The position numbers were made by a program, and so were the translations under genes. The notes under the pieces were generated by a model. That model was given only the letters and a program-made list of their open reading frames with translations, was not told where the DNA came from and did not search any database. This document shows positions 6,215-9,561 of a stretch of 9,561 nucleotides of DNA, piece after piece (the first letter of the stretch is position 1; the number at the start of each line of letters is the position of its first letter). The stretch covers positions 1-9,561 of the forward strand of contig NZ_CALKTS010000291.1 in NCBI RefSeq assembly GCF_937997595.1, read 5' to 3'. The DNA comes from an uncultured Campylobacter sp. (GTDB taxonomy: Bacteria > Campylobacterota > Campylobacteria > Campylobacterales > Campylobacteraceae).

Positions 6215-7255
6215 TTAATTCTGCCAGATATTTTCGTTTAATTTTAGACTTTTTACTATGGATAGAAAGAATAAAAGCTCGTGCTTGATAGACGCCGCAG
6301 GATCGAAACTAAGTACGCTACGATCCACGCTAGGCTCGAAACTATCGTATCCCGTGCGGATGAAAATATAGACGTTTCTGCCAGAAAAGCTTAAACTGAT
6401 CGGTCCGCCGGCACCGCTTCTAAAGCGAAGCAAGCGCCGCATAAAGGCGGGCGTGAGGGCATACATTGCAGACACCGCATCGGCGCTATACACGTTAAAT
6501 GCGGAGCTAAACTCGCTATCATCCATCGCGATCTTCTTAAGTCCGCCGAGTGTTGGCCTCGCGCTGAGCGAAGGCAGGATCACCGCCACCGAGTTTACGC
6601 GCTTTTTAAATTCCGCGTAGAAAAATATCCCCCTGCTGTTATGTCGTTCGTCGGTGTGGGTCACGCAAACATCCGCAAAGCTGAAAAATACTCCGTCATA
6701 AACGCCGGAAATTTTATCTTCCCAATCAAAATAGCTTATGCCATCCACAAAAAGACCGCTTGCGCGCAAATACGCCGGCCTAAACGAGCCTGAAATTTCG
6801 TAGCGATAACCTAGGCTTGCGATATAGGGCGCAATATATTGGTGTTTAAAGGCGCGGACGAATTTTTTGGATCTGTTGTATTTGATCCGCTCCAGCACGG
6901 CATCCGCGATATTAAACAAAGAAAGGCAGGTGGTTACGAGTGCGATGACGAAGCGCAAGGTATCATTCTCGCACATTTCTACGCCTTTGGCAAGCATACA
7001 CAGCAAGGTGCAAAAGATAAATACGTGCACTATATTTGCATCTTTATTCACTACTCTAAAAGAAATGCTGCCGCAGCTAAATACCACTATGATCCAGCAG
7101 AGGTCTACTGCTGCTTCTTGATCTCTAAAATTGAAAAATAGCCACAGCGCCGAGGCTAGCACCGCTAGTACTATTATCGAAAACGCCGTGCCTTTGCGCT
7201 GCTCCGCCTCATTTAGGACGCCGAGCCTTAGTTTTTCCAGTTCGTTTGCGGTCAT
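6215..7255 (-). CDS. DUF3137-type membrane protein
   Basis: This is a 346-residue protein with four hydrophobic segments in its N-terminal third (about 23-42, 50-66, 74-90, 99-118), so it is probably anchored in the inner membrane. From about residue 130 a soluble region follows that matches the DUF3137 pattern as I know it: SGLFVDGISYFDWEDKISGVYDGV (split here into SGLF, YFDWEDKISG and VYDGVFFSFADV), then FFYAEFKK, KKIAMDDSEFSSAFNVYSAD, YALTPAFMRRLL, ISLSFSGRNVYIFI and FEPS. The family's biochemical role is not known to me. The start ATG at 7255-7253 follows a purine-rich AGAAAGAGAAAG stretch, a weak Shine-Dalgarno. The gene is convergent with the dnd operon and codirectional with purN, but hairpins separate it from purN. 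A TATAAA on the minus strand at 7341-7336 is a possible -10 element, weakly supported. Confidence 0.75.
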   Translation of the reverse strand: MTANELEKLRLGVLNEAEQRKGTAFSIIVLAVLASALWLFFNFRDQEAAVDLCWIIVVFSCGSISFRVVNKDANIVHVFIFCTLLCMLAKGVEMCENDTLRFVIALVTTCLSLFNIADAVLERIKYNRSKKFVRAFKHQYIAPYIASLGYRYEISGSFRPAYLRASGLFVDGISYFDWEDKISGVYDGVFFSFADVCVTHTDERHNSRGIFFYAEFKKRVNSVAVILPSLSARPTLGGLKKIAMDDSEFSSAFNVYSADAVSAMYALTPAFMRRLLRFRSGAGGPISLSFSGRNVYIFIRTGYDSFEPSVDRSVLSFDPAASIKHELLFFLSIVKSLKLNENIWQN

Positions 7256-7310
7256 CTTTCTCTTTCTAAATTTAGCTAGTAAATTTTAAAGCTTAGCCTC
7301 GAACCGCCCC

Positions 7311-7339
7311 TAAATTTAAAGAACTAAGCTTTAAATTTA
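7311..7339. repeat. 11-bp perfect hairpin upstream of the DUF3137 gene
   Basis: TAAATTTAAAG (7311-7321) pairs with CTTTAAATTTA (7329-7339) across a 7-nt loop. The right arm also overlaps CTAAGCTTT (7324-7332), which can pair instead with AAAGCTTAG (7288-7296), giving two mutually exclusive folds in the leader of the DUF3137 gene. Confidence 0.5.
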
Positions 7340-7341
7340 TA

Positions 7342-7357
7342 AAATTCCGCGGAATTT
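7342..7357. repeat. 16-bp perfect palindrome
   Basis: AAATTCCGCGGAATTT reads the same on both strands, with CCGCGG at the centre. The half CCGCGGAATTT also occurs at 6101-6111 in the next intergenic region. It could be a protein-binding dyad or part of the purN terminator region. Confidence 0.45.
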
Positions 7358-7364
7358 CGCTCTT

Positions 7365-7396
7365 TAAATTTAGCGCGAATCTCTGCGCTAAATTTA
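7365..7396 (-). terminator. Hairpin at the end of purN
   Basis: TAAATTTAGCGC (7365-7376) and GCGCTAAATTTA (7385-7396) form a perfect 12-bp stem with an 8-nt loop, starting on the purN stop codon. No long U-tract follows on the minus strand, so termination here may rely on this stem and the palindrome 15 bases below. It is the most stable hairpin of the interval. Confidence 0.55.
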
Positions 7397-7972
7397 GCTT
7401 CGGCACAAAATTTCTACGATCACCTGCGGTAATAGCTCATGTTCGATCTCGTGGATTTTGGCCTCATAAGCCTCAAAGCTCATTCCTGCGCTCTTTTCAA
7501 ACGCGCGCTGAGCGATGATCGCGCCGCCGTCAAGCTCCTCGCTGACCCAGTGCACGCTCACGCCGCCCACCTTCATATCGCTCTCAAAGCTCTGCTCTAT
7601 CGCATGCGCGCCCTTAAAAAGCGGCAGTAGCGACGGGTGCAGGTTTATCGCGCGAACCCTGCTCGTAAAAACGGGCGTGAGAATGCGCATAAAGCCCGCA
7701 AGCACCGTAAGCTCCGCGCCGCTTTTTTCGATCTCGCGTACGAGCACGGCGTCGAACTCCTCGCGACTAGCAAACTCTTTGTGATTTAGGATCACGCTTT
7801 TTAGCCCGAATTTTGCGGCCTTTGCTATGCCTCTCGCGTCCGCTTTGTTGCTTAGCGTTAGCACGACTTCGATCTTGGTTTCGCCAAAAATTTTGCCGTG
7901 CAGCTTCTGCAGGATCGCCTCCAAATTTGAGCCGCTACCGCTAAAAAGCACGGTGAGCTTTTTCACAACCAT
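7394..7972 (-). CDS. purN: PurN, phosphoribosylglycinamide formyltransferase
   Basis: PurN catalyses the third step of de novo purine synthesis, transferring a formyl group from 10-formyltetrahydrofolate to GAR to give FGAR, in the cytoplasm. The 192-residue protein is of normal family length. The phosphate-binding loop SGSGSN is at residues 11-16, SNKADARG at 41-48, and LAGFMRIL at 91-98. The catalytic triad is visible as Asn110 and His112 in INLHPSLLP and Asp148 in ELDGGAIIAQ. The start ATG 7972-7970 is fixed by a strong Shine-Dalgarno (GAGGAGGT, minus strand 7983-7976) with 3 bases spacing. It overlaps the end of nnr by 10 bases, so the two are translated from one transcript. Composition matches nnr. 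All key residues are present, and I see nothing unusual. Confidence 0.96.
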   Translation of the reverse strand: MVVKKLTVLFSGSGSNLEAILQKLHGKIFGETKIEVVLTLSNKADARGIAKAAKFGLKSVILNHKEFASREEFDAVLVREIEKSGAELTVLAGFMRILTPVFTSRVRAINLHPSLLPLFKGAHAIEQSFESDMKVGGVSVHWVSEELDGGAIIAQRAFEKSAGMSFEAYEAKIHEIEHELLPQVIVEILCRS

Positions 7973-9561
7973 TTTACCTCCTCGATGAGATCGAGCGGAT
8001 TTAGCGCGTAGGAGTTTTTGGCGAAGGCTCGCGCGGCGAGCGAGTGGGCTAGGACTCCGCAGATCGAGGCTTGCAGAGGCGAGTAGCCTTGCGCGAGCAG
8101 CCCGCCTATGAGCCCTGCGAGCACGTCGCCGCTGCCGCCCTTTGCGAGCGCGGCGCTACCCTTGTCGCAGACGTAGATGATGCCAGCTTGGGCGATGAGC
8201 GTGTTTGCGCCCTTTAGTACGAGCACACCGCTAAATTTATCGCTCCACGCCTGCGCAAGCTCGAAGCGGCGCTCTTGCAGCTCTCTCACGCTAATATCTG
8301 CGATGCCCGCGATCTTTAAAAGCGAGCAAAACTCCTTTGGATGGGGCGTTAGGATTAAATTTGAATTGGCGTTTAGCAGGCTTAAAATTTCACGCTTGTA
8401 GCACAGATCGGCGTCGATGACGCAGCTTTTGTCCCGCAGCGCGGCAAGATCGATCTTCCGCTCCCCGAGGCCGCAGCCGCAAACTACGACCCGCGCGGCA
8501 TCGAATGAGCTTTTTTGCATCAAAATCGGGCTTAGATTTAACGGCCCCTCACTAACGACGCTAACGAGTCCGCTGCCGATCGCATGCGCCGCTAGAGCCG
8601 CCATCTGCGCCGCTCCGCTCATCTGCCCGCTTACGACGTAGGTGTGCCCGAAGTCGCCCTTGTTGGTGTTTTGCTTCCTGCGTAGCGGCAGCTTCAGATC
8701 GCTTTTTTGAAGTAGAAAATATTCGCTCCGCTCTTCAAAATTTTGGCGCGAAATTCCAAGATTTGCGACTTTGATCCGCCCTACATAATCCTTCGCGCCG
8801 TCCGAAAATAGCGCGAGTTTAAGCGCACCCATCGCGATCGTCAAATCCGCGCAAAATGCACCGCCTAAAATGCGCCCGTTCTTATCGATGCCGCTTGGGA
8901 TATCGACTGCGATTTTTAGCGATTTTGCGCTATTTGCGAGAGATAAAATTTCACAAATTTCAGCGCTTACCGGTTTATTCAAACCGCTGCCGAAAATCCC
9001 GTCGATTATGCAGTCTGCGCTTGTAATCTCATCGCGCAGGATGCTCGGCTCGCCGCATTCGCTGCCTAGATTGCCGCACTCGCCGCCGCGCGCCGCGATC
9101 TCAAATTTAGCGCCCGCAAATTTCGTGCTTAATTTATCGTCGCCACCTAAAATGTCCGCGCCGCTTAGGCTTTCGCGCTTTCCCCGCGGCTCGCTCGCGC
9201 CCTTTAAATAGGAACCGCCTACACTTTCATGCGCGCAGGCATCCTTGCTAGACGCGCCCTTTACGTGCTCGCAAGCGTCTTTCGCGCTCGCGACATCGAT
9301 AAGCTTAACGCCCGTAGCCCGCGCTGCATTCGCTTGAAATTTGCCCGCCGCGCCTTTATTTTGAAGCACGCAAAGCGCCGTGCAGCTAAAATCGCCGCTT
9401 AGCTTTCGCAGTGCCGCCATCGCGTCCGCGCCGTTATTTCCGCCGCCGCAAAGCGCTAAAACGCGCGAACCCTTTTTGAGCCGCTTTCTGATCTCGCTCT
9501 CGATCCTGCCGGCGGCGTTTTCCATTAAAATTTGCTCGCTAAGTCCAAATTTTGCGCTTGC
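7963..9561 (-). CDS. nnr: Bifunctional NAD(P)H-hydrate epimerase / ADP-dependent NAD(P)H-hydrate dehydratase (partial, 5' end outside window)
   Basis: This repair enzyme restores damaged NAD(P)H: the N-terminal YjeF_N domain epimerises R- to S-NAD(P)HX, and the C-terminal ribokinase-like domain dehydrates S-NAD(P)HX using ADP. The frame stays open to the window edge. Codons upstream of the Met at 9525-9523 read ASAKFGLSEQIL before MENAAGR, which is the conserved 'LMENAG' region, so 9525 is not the real start. Numbering from 9525, CGGGNNGADAMAALR (26-40), DGIFGSGL (175-182) and VDIPSGID (207-214) belong to the epimerase. NKGDFGHTYVVSG (288-300), VIDAD (369-373), LTPHPKEF (392-399), VLVLKGANT (434-442) and AKGGSGDVLAG (461-471, with Asp467 the expected catalytic residue) belong to the dehydratase. 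An unusual low-complexity insert occupies about residues 80-168. The end overlaps purN by 10 bases. Confidence 0.94.
   Translation of the reverse strand, partial: ASAKFGLSEQILMENAAGRIESEIRKRLKKGSRVLALCGGGNNGADAMAALRKLSGDFSCTALCVLQNKGAAGKFQANAARATGVKLIDVASAKDACEHVKGASSKDACAHESVGGSYLKGASEPRGKRESLSGADILGGDDKLSTKFAGAKFEIAARGGECGNLGSECGEPSILRDEITSADCIIDGIFGSGLNKPVSAEICEILSLANSAKSLKIAVDIPSGIDKNGRILGGAFCADLTIAMGALKLALFSDGAKDYVGRIKVANLGISRQNFEERSEYFLLQKSDLKLPLRRKQNTNKGDFGHTYVVSGQMSGAAQMAALAAHAIGSGLVSVVSEGPLNLSPILMQKSSFDAARVVVCGCGLGERKIDLAALRDKSCVIDADLCYKREILSLLNANSNLILTPHPKEFCSLLKIAGIADISVRELQERRFELAQAWSDKFSGVLVLKGANTLIAQAGIIYVCDKGSAALAKGGSGDVLAGLIGGLLAQGYSPLQASICGVLAHSLAARAFAKNSYALNPLDLIEEVKWL
7976..7983 (-). 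promoter_or_regulatory. purN Shine-Dalgarno inside nnr
   Basis: GAGGAGGT on the minus strand, within the last codons of nnr, is 3 bases from the purN ATG. It fixes the purN start and supports coupling with nnr. Confidence 0.8.
9193..9282 (-). repeat. Imperfect internal duplication in the nnr insert
   Basis: Residues 82-92 (KDACEHVKGAS) and 94-111 (KDACAH...LKGAS) repeat the KDAC-x-H ... KGAS pattern, the second copy carrying an extra SVGGSY segment. GCGCCCTTTA recurs on the plus strand at the corresponding DNA positions. This suggests tandem duplication drove growth of the linker. Confidence 0.5.

Noticed and set aside
6839..7141. Plus-strand open frames opposite the DUF3137 gene
   Set aside because: They are shadows of the minus-strand gene, whose four membrane segments and DUF3137 motifs are convincing. 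No ribosome-binding site was found for them.

Overview
The window looks like the chromosome of a Campylobacter-type epsilonproteobacterium. Gene ends are littered with the AAATTTA/AAATTT words typical of that group, but the housekeeping genes are fairly GC-rich. This suggests one of the higher-GC oral species (C. showae/rectus/gracilis-like) rather than C. jejuni. The species call is an inference from composition only.

Layout. Left flank (1-512): the 3' end of a rhodanese-domain gene with a clear intrinsic terminator, then about 360 bp of gene-free sequence containing inverted repeats. Next comes a 747-bp IS1595-family insertion sequence (513-1259) with 17-bp terminal inverted repeats, one mismatch between them. 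Its minus-strand transposase is broken by a one-base insertion. Directly against the right IS end is a visibly AT-richer three-gene block on the plus strand (1253-5989): dndC, dndD and a dndE-like gene fused to an FtsK/SpoIIIE-type motor. The genes overlap or abut and carry good internal Shine-Dalgarno sequences, so they form one operon. After a short convergent intergenic region, the right flank on the minus strand is host-like: a four-TM DUF3137-type protein, purN, and the bifunctional NAD(P)HX repair gene nnr, whose 5' end runs off the window.

How it fits together. DndC (PP-loop and Fe-S sulfurtransferase), DndD (SMC/Rad50-like ATPase) and DndE (DNA-binding) are the core of DNA phosphorothioation, which replaces a non-bridging backbone oxygen with sulfur. 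Here DndE is the N-terminal part of a 500-residue protein whose remainder is a soluble FtsK-like DNA-pumping ATPase, so modification may be coupled to movement along DNA. No cysteine desulfurase (DndA), DndB regulator or restriction partner (DndFGH, PbeABCD, SspE) is present in the window.

The system also appears damaged. The IS end cuts into the 5' end of dndC. The only start left is a TTG inside the IS terminal repeat, with no ribosome-binding site, and the family's usual N-terminal lead-in before the PP-loop is missing. The IS lacks a target-site duplication and its left flank does not carry the missing part of dndC, which points to an IS-associated deletion or rearrangement. Most likely this is the remnant of a larger phosphorothioation island between the rhodanese gene and the DUF3137/purN/nnr block.
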